NCBI GenBank assembly: GCA_015264885.1
Contig: JABZYY010000011.1
Span: forward strand, 1-11,256
From: Streptococcus sp.
GTDB taxonomy: Bacteria; Bacillota; Bacilli; Lactobacillales; Aerococcaceae
DNA: 11,256 nt
Direction: 5' to 3'
Below the pieces are notes generated by a model. It saw nothing but the letters and a program-made list of their open reading frames with translations. It was not told the DNA's origin and did no database searches. Each line of letters begins with the position of its first letter. The first letter of the stretch is position 1. Shown here piece by piece: positions 1 to 7,436 of the stretch. The position numbers and the translations under genes were made by a program.

Positions 1-471
1 TCCACGGACTTCTCCGTGATGGTGATGATGACTATGTGTATGTTCATGAGAATGACCGTCGTGAGTATGTTCGTGGTCATGATGATGATCGTGTGAGTGT
101 GAATGTTCATGCGTGTGCTCATGAGAATGCGTGTGTGCATGCGTGTGTTCTTCGTGCGCGTGTGAATGAGCATGTTCATGATGATGATGATATTCGTGCT
201 CGTGTTCGTGGTGGTGGTCATGGTCGTGATGGTGATGATCAAAGTCACCAGCGATGCCATGGTCTTTTTCACCGTGTTCCATATGCACATCGAAGTCTGT
301 TCCCCAAATACTGCTTTTCGCGATGCGGTCTACATGAAGATGATAACCGTCGAGCGAAATCGTCTTAAGGGCTTTTTCAAGATGCTTGCGGTCGGCTCCC
401 AAATCGAGTAGAAGAGCATTTAGCATATCACCGCTCAGCCCAGAAAATGGTTCTAAATATAATGTGCTCAT
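1..471 (-). CDS. larC: LarC, nickel-insertion protein for the NPN cofactor (N-terminal part, runs off the left edge)
   Basis: This is the first 157 codons of LarC, the CTP-dependent cyclometallase that inserts nickel into the pincer nucleotide used by lactate racemase. The N-terminus ([17 protein letters not shown]) fits the LarC family signature around SGxSGDM, and LLLDLGA follows. Residues 79-152 form an extreme His-rich segment, with 43 His among 74 residues broken mainly by Asp, Glu, Ser, Thr and Ala. It presumably binds or stores nickel; His-rich stretches are known in LarC, but this one looks long. The ATG at 471 overlaps the larB stop as ATGA, so translation is probably coupled. In L. 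plantarum LarC is made from two frames (larC1/larC2) by programmed frameshifting. That junction would lie outside the window, so I cannot say whether it occurs here. The gene assignment is firm; the C-terminal half is not visible. Confidence 0.92.
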   Translation of the reverse strand, partial: MSTLYLEPFSGLSGDMLNALLLDLGADRKHLEKALKTISLDGYHLHVDRIAKSSIWGTDFDVHMEHGEKDHGIAGDFDHHHHDHDHHHEHEHEYHHHHEHAHSHAHEEHTHAHTHSHEHTHEHSHSHDHHHDHEHTHDGHSHEHTHSHHHHHGEVRG

Positions 472-1211
472 GCGAGTCCTCCTCGAATGTTGTTAATCAT
501 GCTAGCAGAGTACGCTGCGCCAAAGCCGTTGTCGATGTTCACGACAGTAACGCCACTCGCGCAAGAAGTCAGCATGCTGAGTAAAGTCGTCACGCCTTGA
601 AGATTCGTCCCATATCCGATGCTGGTTGGAACGGCAATCACAGGAACGTCTACTAAACCGCCAACGACACTGACAAGCGCACCTTCCATACCGGCGATGA
701 CGATCACGACGCTAGCGCCTTGGATGTCTTCGAGACGATTGAAGAGGCGGTGAATACCCGCAACTCCAACATCGTAAATGCGTTTCACACGATTTCCGAA
801 TGTCTCCGCAGTGACAGCCGCTTCTTCGGCAACAGGAATGTCGCTTGTGCCAGCTGTGACAACTGCGATGTAGTGTTCATGTTTTGGGGCGATTGGGTTA
901 AGGACGAAGGTACGTCCGAGAGGTTCGTAGACCCCTTCAGGGAAAGCAAGGGAGAGAGCTTCCCCTTTTTCAGCGTTCACGCGTGTTGCAAGAATAGCTG
1001 TTTTATGCTCATTCATTGCCGTGATGATGCCAATTAATTGCTCAATGTTTTTTCCTTCACCATAGATGATTTCTGGAAATCCATTGCGCTTTTGGCGAGA
1101 AAGATCAATGGCTGCGTAACCAATGTCTTCAATCCCTTTCAGAAGGGTGGACGCTTCTTCAATTGAGAGGCGTCCATCTTTAACTTGTTGTAGGATTTCT
1201 TCTTGTTTCAT
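468..1211 (-). CDS. larB: LarB, NaAD carboxylase/hydrolase (first step of NPN cofactor synthesis)
   Basis: LarB carboxylates the pyridinium ring of nicotinic acid adenine dinucleotide and cleaves its phosphoanhydride, giving the biscarboxylated mononucleotide that LarE then thiolates. The 247-aa product has the AIR-carboxylase (PurE)-like C-terminal domain, with [15 protein letters not shown] (about 117-131), [24 protein letters not shown] (about 174-197, quoted in part) and [11 protein letters not shown] (210-220). Its only cysteine, C217, sits where the catalytic Cys of characterised LarB is expected. I start it at the ATG at 1211, one base after the larA stop. A TTG at 1226 would lengthen it by five residues into larA, but the ATG gives the usual family length. 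The Shine-Dalgarno is weak, so coupling to larA translation is likely. The stop overlaps the larC start. Confidence 0.95.
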   Translation of the reverse strand: MKQEEILQQVKDGRLSIEEASTLLKGIEDIGYAAIDLSRQKRNGFPEIIYGEGKNIEQLIGIITAMNEHKTAILATRVNAEKGEALSLAFPEGVYEPLGRTFVLNPIAPKHEHYIAVVTAGTSDIPVAEEAAVTAETFGNRVKRIYDVGVAGIHRLFNRLEDIQGASVVIVIAGMEGALVSVVGGLVDVPVIAVPTSIGYGTNLQGVTTLLSMLTSCASGVTVVNIDNGFGAAYSASMINNIRGGLA

Positions 1212-1212
1212 A

Positions 1213-2493
1213 TTATTTATCTTCAACGATCACAGATAATCCATCGCGGATAACTGTTACTTTTGCGTCTGCTCCTTGAAGTTCGAAGGCACGTGCAAGA
1301 GCTTCGTCAAATGTTTTCGCTAATTCCATATGCATGTTTGTGATAAGACTTGGTTCAACTAAGTCAGATACAAAGATTACATGGTGGTGTACTAGAATAC
1401 GCGCTAAGATTTGTGAAGTCCATTGGTCTGGAACTGTTTCAAGTCTTGGAGTGTTAATGGCTTGGTCTAAGAAATCTTTAGGATCTTTAACGTCTGCTAA
1501 GTTACGGTAGAAACCTTCACCACCGTGACCATCTTGACATCCAGCAACCATGATGATTACGCCGCCTTCTTTGTTTGTTGCTTCAGCAGCAGTCATCCCT
1601 TTCACGGCTTGGTAGATGTTTTGGTCTAATGGGAAACCACCATTTGTTGAAACGGCGATATCGCAAGGGATTTTAGTTACATGAGCTAATTCACGAACGA
1701 ATTCGCAACCTACTTTATGGGCTTCAACCATGTCTCCGGCAAATGAACCGATGATATGTTTTTCACCATCTAATACAACGTTTACGATGAAGGCTAAGTT
1801 TGCAGTACGTGCTGCATATAACATATCTTCGTGGATTGGGTTGTGGTCTAAGTTACCAGTACGTGATTTTTCTGAATCGATGAAGTCACCACTGTGGTTT
1901 GCCATGATTGTTTTATATGAAGCAACCCCAGGAAGAACTGATTTACGTCCGCCAGAGAATCCAGCGAAGAAGTGGCTTTCGATAAATCCTTCAGCGATTA
2001 GTAAGTCTGCTTCAGCAGCGATACGGTTGATGATGCAGTCACCACCTGAAGGTAATTGACCGATTTTAACCATGTCTTCGTCGTTTGTAGAAATGTGCAT
2101 TACGATTTCTTCGTTGTCCACGATTTCTTGACCGTATTTGTTAATTAACTCTTCGCGAGTTGAAGGACGGTGGAAACCAGTCGCAACTAAAATACGGATA
2201 CGAGCGTCTGGGTTTACGCTACGGATACGACGTAAAATGATTGGTGTGATGATATGTGAAGGAACTGGACGTGTATGGTCAGAACTGATTAACACGATAT
2301 CTTTTTTACCTTTTGCTAATTCTTCTAATGTTTGGCTACCAATTGGGTTATCCATTGATTTTTCCACTGTTTCTTGTTCAGAAAGTGGGTTGTGATAGTT
2401 TTCAGCTTTTGATTCAAGTAATCCAGCAAAGTTTTTGTCAGGAATTACAGCAGTAATAGATTTTTTGTCATAAGGTAGTTTGATTTCAACCAT
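1213..2493 (-). CDS. larA: LarA, nickel-dependent lactate racemase
   Basis: LarA interconverts L- and D-lactate in the cytoplasm through a hydride-transfer mechanism using a covalently tethered nickel-pincer nucleotide. The 426-aa length matches the family. The residues known from L. plantarum LarA fall at the same numbers: D72 and R75 (SSDHTRPVP), H108 (ATGFHRP), H174 ([16 protein letters not shown]), K184 (cofactor tether) and H200 (nickel ligand, in ANHSG). The active site is therefore intact. LarA homologues with other 2-hydroxyacid substrates exist, but the adjacent larR and full cofactor genes favour lactate. The ATG at 2493 follows a strong AAGGAGA at 2501-2507 with an 8-nt spacer. It heads the leftward operon larA-larB-larC, with a perfect TATAAT upstream and a poor -35, which fits an activator-dependent promoter. 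Confidence 0.97.
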   Translation of the reverse strand: MVEIKLPYDKKSITAVIPDKNFAGLLESKAENYHNPLSEQETVEKSMDNPIGSQTLEELAKGKKDIVLISSDHTRPVPSHIITPIILRRIRSVNPDARIRILVATGFHRPSTREELINKYGQEIVDNEEIVMHISTNDEDMVKIGQLPSGGDCIINRIAAEADLLIAEGFIESHFFAGFSGGRKSVLPGVASYKTIMANHSGDFIDSEKSRTGNLDHNPIHEDMLYAARTANLAFIVNVVLDGEKHIIGSFAGDMVEAHKVGCEFVRELAHVTKIPCDIAVSTNGGFPLDQNIYQAVKGMTAAEATNKEGGVIIMVAGCQDGHGGEGFYRNLADVKDPKDFLDQAINTPRLETVPDQWTSQILARILVHHHVIFVSDLVEPSLITNMHMELAKTFDEALARAFELQGADAKVTVIRDGLSVIVEDK

Positions 2494-2521
2494 GATAACA
2501 TCTCCTTAAAATTTTAATACG

Positions 2522-2550
2522 ATTATAAGTATACATAAAAAAGTGCACTC
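2522..2550 (-). promoter_or_regulatory. larABC promoter
   Basis: On the minus strand a perfect TATAAT lies at 2527-2522. A 17-nt spacer puts the -35 hexamer at 2550-2545, which reads GAGTGC and matches TTGACA poorly. This is typical of promoters needing an activator. The inferred start is near 2515. The -35 overlaps an 8-bp palindrome AGTGCACT (2542-2549). Inferred by eye only. Confidence 0.6.
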
Positions 2551-2561
2551 GGAAGTCTCAA

Positions 2562-2584
2562 ACGTTAGTAACATTTGTTAACGT
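2562..2584. promoter_or_regulatory. Candidate LarR operator (Lar box) between larA and larR
   Basis: Two nested dyads are visible: ACGTTA (2562-2567) with TAACGT (2579-2584) around an 11-nt spacer, and inside it TAACA-TT-TGTTA (2569-2580). Lar-type regulators are known to bind a palindrome between larR and larA. I cannot confirm that this sequence matches the published box. The centre lies about 58-60 nt upstream of the inferred larA start and about 41 nt upstream of a possible larR start at 2615. These are the classical class I and class II positions for Crp/Fnr activators. Confidence 0.6.
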
Positions 2585-2608
2585 CATTTTCTGTGATAAG
2601 ATGATAAT
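2580..2608 (+). promoter_or_regulatory. Possible larR-larE promoter
   Basis: GATAAT at 2603-2608 is a fair -10. The 17-nt-spaced -35 position (2580-2585, AACGTC) is poor and is overlapped by the candidate Lar box, which fits a class II activated promoter. No other pair in 2585-2640 is better. Tentative. Confidence 0.35.
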
Positions 2609-2645
2609 AGTGTGTATAGGAATTTGCGTTAGAGGAGTGTTCAAT

Positions 2646-3314
2646 TTGAACAGCGAAGAATATTTAATTCAATTTTTAGAAAAAGAAAATACCCCTATTA
2701 TAAAGAAGAAAAAACATATGTACTTGGCTTACCGTGGTTTGGAACAAGCATATACGTATGTGTTAATCGATGGAGTTGTAAAGACAAGTATCATTATGAA
2801 TGATGGCCGTGAGTTTAATTTAGATTATGTAACTCCCGTTGATATTGTTTCATTGGTACGTGATGAAGTATCCAACTACACATCTGCACCGTTTAACGTC
2901 CGTATCGAAAGCGACGAAGCAACGTTCTACCGTATCCCTCGTATTAAGTTTTGGGAATACGTGAAAAACGATCAAAAGTTGCAAGATTACGTGCGTGAAT
3001 ATTACCGTAATAAATTATCTGAAACGATCGAGTCGTTGCAATATATGACGATGAATGGAAAAAAAGGAGCAGTGTGTTCCTTCCTATATAAATTAATGAA
3101 TCAATTTGGGGTAGAAGCAGAAGGCGGCATCTTGATTGATTTCAATGTTACGAATGAGGATATCGCAGGATTTTGCGGAATCTCTACTCGTAATAGTGTT
3201 AACCGCATTATTCATGACCTTAAAGAAGAAGGCGTGGTTAAAATCCACAACCAAAAACTAGTGGTATTAGATAAAGCTTATTTAGAAGAATTTACAGGAC
3301 GCGAAAGCTTTTAA
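2646..3314 (+). CDS. larR: LarR, Crp/Fnr-family transcriptional regulator of the lar genes
   Basis: The 222-aa product has the Crp/Fnr layout. An effector-binding beta-roll domain covers about residues 10-120, a linking helix about 118-155 (REYYRNKLSETIESLQYMT), and a C-terminal winged helix-turn-helix about 168-205 (VTNEDIAGFCGISTRNSVN, then IIHDLKEEGVVKI). In L. plantarum, LarR activates the lar operon in response to L-lactate, with D-lactate opposing. The divergent position next to larA and ahead of larE supports the same role here, although effector residues cannot be judged by eye. I start it at the TTG at 2646 because AGGAG at 2632-2636 sits 9 nt upstream and the length is right for the family. 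An ATG at 2601 in the same frame lacks a ribosome site. There is no Fe-S Cys cluster at the N-terminus, so it is not an Fnr oxygen sensor. Confidence 0.88.
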   Translation: MNSEEYLIQFLEKENTPIIKKKKHMYLAYRGLEQAYTYVLIDGVVKTSIIMNDGREFNLDYVTPVDIVSLVRDEVSNYTSAPFNVRIESDEATFYRIPRIKFWEYVKNDQKLQDYVREYYRNKLSETIESLQYMTMNGKKGAVCSFLYKLMNQFGVEAEGGILIDFNVTNEDIAGFCGISTRNSVNRIIHDLKEEGVVKIHNQKLVVLDKAYLEEFTGRESF

Positions 3315-3335
3315 TAAAGAAAGAAGGAATCGAGA

Positions 3336-4160
3336 ATGGATGAAAAAGAAGCACGATTACGCGAATTGCTGAAGGAAGTGGGAAGAATTGTTGTCCCCTA
3401 TTCTGGCGGGATTGATAGTAGTTACCTATTAAAAATCGCCGTTGATACGCTTGGCCGTGATAATGTCATCGCAGCAGTAGTGAACTCTGAGTTGTTCTCA
3501 GACCGTGAATTTAGTGAAGCGATTGATCTTGGAACGGAAATGGGCGCGCGTGTGATAGGGCTTGAAATGGAAGAACTCTCTGATCCACATATCGCCTCAA
3601 ACACACCAAACAGCTGGTACTATAGTAAGAAAATGCTCTACCAAACCATTAAAAAGAATGTGGAGGGCGAAGGATTTACCGTACTTTCAGATGGATTGAT
3701 TATGGATGACATCAATGATTATCGCCCAGGTGTGAAGGCGCGTAATGAAGAAGGTGTGCGTAGTCTCTTGCAAGAAGCGGGATTATATAAATCAGAAATT
3801 CGTGAATTAGCCAAACGCGCAGGTGTTACCAATTGGAATAAAACTCCTTCATGCAGCTTAGCGTCTCGTTTCCCATACGGAACACGCATCACTCCTGAAA
3901 AAGTAGAAGCAGTCTTCAAGGCAGAAGAGTACTTTACGAAGCGTGGTTTCGAACCAGTACGTGTACGCGTGCATCAAGACTTGGCGCGTATCGAAGTGGG
4001 CGCAGACCAAATCGAAAAGCTCGTGAAAAATCATGAAGAAATTAACGCGATGATGCAAGACTTGGGGTTCTTATTTGTAACAGTGGATCTTCAAGGGTAT
4101 AAATACGGCCGAATGAATGACCAACTCGACGAAAAGACAAAGAAAGCAGCGGTAGAGTAA
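3336..4160 (+). CDS. larE: LarE, ATP-dependent sulfur transferase for the NPN cofactor
   Basis: LarE adenylates the carboxylates of the LarB product and converts them to thiocarboxylates, donating sulfur twice. The 274-aa protein has the N-terminal PP-loop pyrophosphatase motif VPYSGGIDSSYLL (20-32) and the family block KTPSCSLASRFPYGTRIT (169-186). C173 is the only cysteine in the whole protein and corresponds to C176 of L. plantarum LarE, whose sulfur is sacrificed to leave dehydroalanine. The single Cys argues for the sacrificial type and against the type carrying a [4Fe-4S] cluster on three cysteines. The ATG at 3336 follows GAAGGAA at 3323-3329 with good spacing, 21 bases after larR, so the two are probably co-transcribed. 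Unlike L. plantarum, where larE is in the larA operon, here it sits in the larR arm. Its stop overlaps the next start as TAATG. Confidence 0.95.
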   Translation: MDEKEARLRELLKEVGRIVVPYSGGIDSSYLLKIAVDTLGRDNVIAAVVNSELFSDREFSEAIDLGTEMGARVIGLEMEELSDPHIASNTPNSWYYSKKMLYQTIKKNVEGEGFTVLSDGLIMDDINDYRPGVKARNEEGVRSLLQEAGLYKSEIRELAKRAGVTNWNKTPSCSLASRFPYGTRITPEKVEAVFKAEEYFTKRGFEPVRVRVHQDLARIEVGADQIEKLVKNHEEINAMMQDLGFLFVTVDLQGYKYGRMNDQLDEKTKKAAVE

Positions 4161-4696
4161 TGATTACAACTCCTCAAGAGGTTCTAGATTTCTGGTTTGT
4201 GGAATGTGAGCCTTCCGATTGGTTTAAGAAATCAGAGGAATTCGATAATGAAATTCGCTCGCGTTTTCTAGAAACTTACGAAGCGATTGTTGCAGGGGAA
4301 ACTACCGAGTGGCGTCGTAGTGCAATAGGCCGCCTAGCAGAAATTGTCGTGCTAGACCAATTTTCTAGAAATATGTTTAGGGATGATGCTAGAGCGTTTG
4401 TTTCAGATGCATTAGCAGTGGAGCTTGCCAAAGAGGCAATGTCTCTTTGGGATGAGTTTTCAATCCAAGAACGTAGCTTTGTCGTGATGCCGTTTATGCA
4501 TTCGGAGTCATTAGCCGTGCATGATTGGGCGGCAAAATGGTTTGACGAACCAGGGCTTGAGCGTCGGAAGAAGTACGAACTCATGCACCGTGAAATCATT
4601 GAACGATTCGGACGTTATCCGCATCGCAATCGTGTACTTGGAAGAACTTCAACCCCCGAAGAAGAAGCCTTCTTAAAAGAACATCCAGGATTTTAA
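4160..4696 (+). CDS. DUF924 (PF06041) family protein of unknown function
   Basis: The 178-aa product is a clear DUF924 member. The N-terminal VLDFWF (8-13) is followed by DWFKKS (20-25), VVLDQFSRNMFRDDARAF (63-80), VVMPFMHSES (108-117) and the C-terminal GRYPHRNRVLGRTSTPEEEAFL (151-172, given by its ends). The family is all-helical and TPR-like, and no biochemical role is established. No signal peptide or membrane segment is seen, so it is cytoplasmic. Its ATG shares a base with the larE stop (TAATG) and there is no strong separate ribosome site, so it is likely translated by coupling from larE. It closes the larR-larE unit ahead of a terminator. The tight coupling hints at a link with NPN cofactor or lactate metabolism, but this could be chance; I assign no function. 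Confidence 0.9.
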   Translation: MITTPQEVLDFWFVECEPSDWFKKSEEFDNEIRSRFLETYEAIVAGETTEWRRSAIGRLAEIVVLDQFSRNMFRDDARAFVSDALAVELAKEAMSLWDEFSIQERSFVVMPFMHSESLAVHDWAAKWFDEPGLERRKKYELMHREIIERFGRYPHRNRVLGRTSTPEEEAFLKEHPGF

Positions 4697-4697
4697 C

Positions 4698-4722
4698 AAA
4701 AAGAGTCTTAGGGCTCTTTTTT
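4698..4722 (+). terminator. Rho-independent terminator of larR-larE-DUF924
   Basis: AAAAAGAG (4698-4705) pairs with CTCTTTTT (4714-4721). Two further pairs (T-G, C-G) close a TTAG loop, and the stem ends in a T-run. It starts two bases after the DUF924 stop. Confidence 0.85.
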
Positions 4723-4741
4723 ATTACACAAATGAAAAAAC

Positions 4742-4770
4742 AAACTGGACTCACACTGTGAGTCCAGTTT
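4742..4770. terminator. Strong bidirectional terminator between convergent operons
   Basis: A perfect inverted repeat pairs 4742-4755 with 4757-4770 (AAACTGGACTCACA and its complement) around one central base. T-rich sequence lies to the right (TTTTTCATTT), and A-rich sequence to the left (GAAAAAACAAA) becomes a T-run on the minus strand. It serves the leftward garK-permease operon and backs up the first terminator for the rightward one. Confidence 0.85.
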
Positions 4771-4867
4771 TTCATTTAAAATACTTATAGCTCGAACCGA
4801 TACAACGTTACAGCTACTATGAAATAATCCGTGAGGATTCGTAGGAATCATTTATACCGTGCCTAGT
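4771..4867. other. 3' flank of the permease gene with two mutually exclusive small hairpins
   Basis: No gene is seen here. Two overlapping hairpins share bases: AATCC-GTGA-GGATT (4826-4839) and GATTC-GTAG-GAATC (4836-4849). On the minus strand this is the 3' untranslated part of the permease transcript, before the terminator at 4742-4770. No T-run follows either hairpin. Confidence 0.4.
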
Positions 4868-6130
4868 CTAGAAGCCGATTAAGTAAAGGATGGTTGCGAC
4901 GATTGTGCTTGATAAACCAACGATGGCTTCATAAGGGATTAATTTCATACGATCTTCAATCGCCATGAAGACAGAACCGCCTGTCGCATGGAAGAATGAA
5001 CCATGTGGTAGTGAGTCGAGCACTGTTGCCCCTGCGTGAATCATCGCTGCTGCAGATACGGCTGGAACGCCAGCTGCTGTCAATGGACCAGAGAAGGTTT
5101 GAGAGGCAATCGTTGAACCGGCAGTTGTTGAAGCTGTCGCAGCCCCCATTAAAATACCAGAAAGAGGAGCTAAGACGAAGGCTGGCATGTTCATCGCTTC
5201 AAGAAGAGCAATCATATCGACTTGCAATGCGGAAGCTTTGATAATTCCGGCGATGGTACCAGTACCGATTAAAAGAATTGATACCCCGATAACTTTGCTA
5301 AGCCCAAATTCAGTGAATTCAACCGTGTTTTTCGCATGTCCCGTTACAACAATCGTCACTAAACCACCTAGAGGAAGTGCGATTAATGGGTCTACGCTGA
5401 TTCCAGCGATTGAGCGAAGGGCAAGAAGGGCGATTACAACGATTGGTCCAAGCATGGCTTTTAAGAAAGAGAGAGATACGCCGCTTGTTCCTGCTTCGTC
5501 AATACCGTCAAATTCATGTGCGCCGCCTTTTTTAGCGAGTAATCCAGAAAGGATAATGGCCACGAATAGCGCTACAAAGGCAGGGATTAAGTTTTTCACC
5601 ATCAATGCTGTAAGGTCGATTCCGAATGCTTCGGATGCGGCGATTGTGTTTGGGTTTGGTGAAATGATGTTTCCGGCTTTACCACCACCGATCATCGCTA
5701 GTAAAATACCAGCTTTAGAAAGGTTTGCTTTTTTCGCAATGGCAATGGCGATTGGAGCTACTGTGATAACGGCGATATCGATGAAGACCCCAACGGCACA
5801 AATAATCATTGTGGCAATCGCAATTGCGGCAATCGCACGTTTTTGGCCGAGTTTCTTTACAATCGTATCGGCAATTGTTTCAGCCGAGCCTGTCTTAATT
5901 AATGCTCCGGCTAAAATCCCACTTGTCATGATACGAAGAACTGGAGACATCATGCTTTGAGCGCCAGTAACCATGGCTTTTACCGTTTCGGCAAGACCGC
6001 CGCCTCCGATAATTCCCCCAATCAGAGCTCCGAAGATTAAACTGTAGGCTGGATGAACTTTCTTAACAATCAAAATAATAGCAAGTACGAGACCGACTAA
6101 GGCCCCTAATGTTGAAAAGGTTGGTGTCAT
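4868..6130 (-). CDS. GntP-family permease, probably glycerate (or gluconate-type sugar acid) uptake
   Basis: This 420-aa integral membrane protein is a GntP-family proton-coupled sugar-acid permease. It has about a dozen hydrophobic segments along its length, starting at residues 7-23. The family signature GGGKAGNIISPNPNTIAASE (148-167) is intact, and the C-terminal half has the Gly/Ala/Thr-rich GILMGAATASTTAGSTIASQ stretch typical of the family. The ATG at 6130 follows AGGAGG at 6144-6139, which overlaps the stop of the upstream glycerate kinase gene. The 12-nt gap makes a two-gene operon very likely. Substrate is inferred from that neighbour: GntP members also carry gluconate and other hydroxy acids, and no residue visible here decides between them. 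The terminator at 4770-4742 ends the unit. Confidence 0.9.
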   Translation of the reverse strand: MTPTFSTLGALVGLVLAIILIVKKVHPAYSLIFGALIGGIIGGGGLAETVKAMVTGAQSMMSPVLRIMTSGILAGALIKTGSAETIADTIVKKLGQKRAIAAIAIATMIICAVGVFIDIAVITVAPIAIAIAKKANLSKAGILLAMIGGGKAGNIISPNPNTIAASEAFGIDLTALMVKNLIPAFVALFVAIILSGLLAKKGGAHEFDGIDEAGTSGVSLSFLKAMLGPIVVIALLALRSIAGISVDPLIALPLGGLVTIVVTGHAKNTVEFTEFGLSKVIGVSILLIGTGTIAGIIKASALQVDMIALLEAMNMPAFVLAPLSGILMGAATASTTAGSTIASQTFSGPLTAAGVPAVSAAAMIHAGATVLDSLPHGSFFHATGGSVFMAIEDRMKLIPYEAIVGLSSTIVATILYLIGF

Positions 6131-6142
6131 TGTAGTTTCCTC

Positions 6143-7294
6143 CTATTGAACTGCTTTGATTAAACGAAATACTTGTTCCACGCTGCGAATCATATTTTCG
6201 CGCGCATTTTCTTTTTCCATTGCTTCTTGAACGGTGATGACTCTTCGCAAAATTGGGAAGAAGGCATCGATTCCGTTCTCGTTACATACCCCTGCGTCGG
6301 GTGTGAGGCATCCTGCAAAGGCGAGTACTTTCTTGCCGTGTTTTTTCGCAAGATGAGCCACGCCGATTGGAGCTTTTCCAAGGGCTGTTTGACTATCTAG
6401 GCGACCTTCGCCAGTGATGACAAAGTCGGCATCCTTCATTTCGTCTTCGAGTCCGGTTTCTTCAAGGACAATCTTAATGCCGCTCTCTAGGACCGCATTT
6501 GTATAAGTGAGAAACGCAAATCCCATTCCTCCGGCTGCACCCGTACCAGGGTAGAGGCGGTCGGCATGGTCAAAGGTTTCTTTCGATAGTTCTGCATAGT
6601 GGAGAAGCGCCTCGTCGAGTTCTTTCACCATTTCCGGAGTGGCTCCTTTTTGCGGACCGTAAATGGCACTGGAACCCATTGGACCACAGAGCGGATTCGT
6701 TACGTCACACGCCACGCGGAAGGTACACTCTTTTAATTCTGGTAAGACATTTTCAGCCTGGATACTCGCAATTGATTGAAGGCCCGCGCCTCCATATCCA
6801 ACAGGAGCACCGTCTTTATCTAGGAAATCATATCCGAGCGCTTGTAACATTCCGATACCACCATCGTTTGTGGCACTGCCTCCGATACCGACGATAAAAT
6901 GACGACAACCATTATCGATGGCATCTTTAATTAATTCGCCGACACCGAATGTCGTCGTGTGCATTGGATTGCGTTTTTCATCGGGAACTAGCGTAATCCC
7001 TGCGGCTGCAGACATTTCGATAATCGCTGTTTTTGGACGCGTTCCGTCCGCTTTTAAGATTCCATATTCGGCAGTTACCGCATCTCCTAGCGGCCCAGTG
7101 ACGCTCACATGAACGAGTTCACCTCCCATTCCGATGGCTAATGCTTCGACCGTTCCTTCACCACCATCTGCGAGTGGGCGAACAACCACATCGGCTTCAG
7201 GGTATACGACCTGAACACCTTCTTTGATGGCCTGACCCGCTTCCAGTGAAGACAAGCTTCCTTTTAGTGAATCGATCGCAACGACTACTTTCAT
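6143..7294 (-). CDS. garK: Glycerate kinase, type 1 (GarK/GlxK)
   Basis: It phosphorylates D-glycerate with ATP, to 2-phosphoglycerate in characterised type 1 enzymes, feeding lower glycolysis. The 383-aa length is normal for the family. Conserved blocks in order are DSLKGSLSSLEA (8-19), RPLADGGEGT (39-48), GIGGSATNDGGIGMLQALG (136-154), CDVTNPLCGPMGSSAIYGPQ (196-215), PGTGAAGGMGFAF (249-261) and ITGEGRLDSQT (293-303). None is broken. I choose the ATG at 7294 (MKVVVAID). An ATG six bases upstream (7300) directly abuts the ribosome site AAGGAGGG (7301-7308) and leaves no spacer, while 7294 leaves a normal one. It is first in an operon with the GntP-family permease, so glycerate import and phosphorylation are coupled. 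A cre-like site in its promoter suggests CcpA repression. Confidence 0.95.
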   Translation of the reverse strand: MKVVVAIDSLKGSLSSLEAGQAIKEGVQVVYPEADVVVRPLADGGEGTVEALAIGMGGELVHVSVTGPLGDAVTAEYGILKADGTRPKTAIIEMSAAAGITLVPDEKRNPMHTTTFGVGELIKDAIDNGCRHFIVGIGGSATNDGGIGMLQALGYDFLDKDGAPVGYGGAGLQSIASIQAENVLPELKECTFRVACDVTNPLCGPMGSSAIYGPQKGATPEMVKELDEALLHYAELSKETFDHADRLYPGTGAAGGMGFAFLTYTNAVLESGIKIVLEETGLEDEMKDADFVITGEGRLDSQTALGKAPIGVAHLAKKHGKKVLAFAGCLTPDAGVCNENGIDAFFPILRRVITVQEAMEKENARENMIRSVEQVFRLIKAVQ

Positions 7295-7322
7295 TTTCAT
7301 CCCTCCTTATTGTTGTAAAATC

Positions 7323-7351
7323 ATTATATCAAGCGCTTACAATTAAATTTG
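7323..7351 (-). promoter_or_regulatory. garK-permease promoter
   Basis: On the minus strand a perfect TATAAT lies at 7328-7323. Seventeen bases upstream is a weak -35, CAAATT (7351-7346). The inferred start is near 7316, giving a leader of about 20 nt before the garK ATG. The cre-like site fills most of the spacer. Confidence 0.6.
7328..7341 (-). promoter_or_regulatory. Candidate cre (CcpA) site over the garK promoter
   Basis: The minus strand reads TGTAAGCGCTTGAT, which follows the cre pattern TGNAANCGNTNNCA except for the last two bases. The AAGCGCTT core is fully palindromic. Lying between -35 and -10, binding should block transcription. This fits catabolite repression of a secondary carbon source. 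Inferred by motif only. Confidence 0.5.
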
Positions 7352-7436
7352 TTGCGAAAGATGGGAATTTTTATGAATTTGAAATAATAAAAAACGAAGG
7401 GTGTTTGTTTCATTCTATCAGGGTGATTTTTTCGAA

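Noticed and set aside
16..237. Tandem-looking repeats suggestive of a CRISPR or minisatellite array
   Set aside because: Units are irregular codon-level CAY repeats in frame with larC. There is no fixed repeat-spacer size.
36..411. Open frames on the plus strand over the start of the window
   Set aside because: They are the complement of the CAT/CAC-rich larC segment. Their composition (runs of Met/Val or Arg/His) is an artefact of that repeat.
1212..1226. TTG start for larB at 1226
   Set aside because: The ATG at 1211 gives normal LarB length and sits one base after larA; the TTG has no ribosome site.
2601..2645. ATG start for larR at 2601
   Set aside because: There is no Shine-Dalgarno, it overlaps the likely promoter, and the added residues do not match the family. 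The TTG at 2646 has AGGAG.
5187..5960. 257-codon open frame on the plus strand
   Set aside because: It is antisense to the GntP-family permease, whose family motifs are intact. Its product looks like a shadow translation and lacks a ribosome site.
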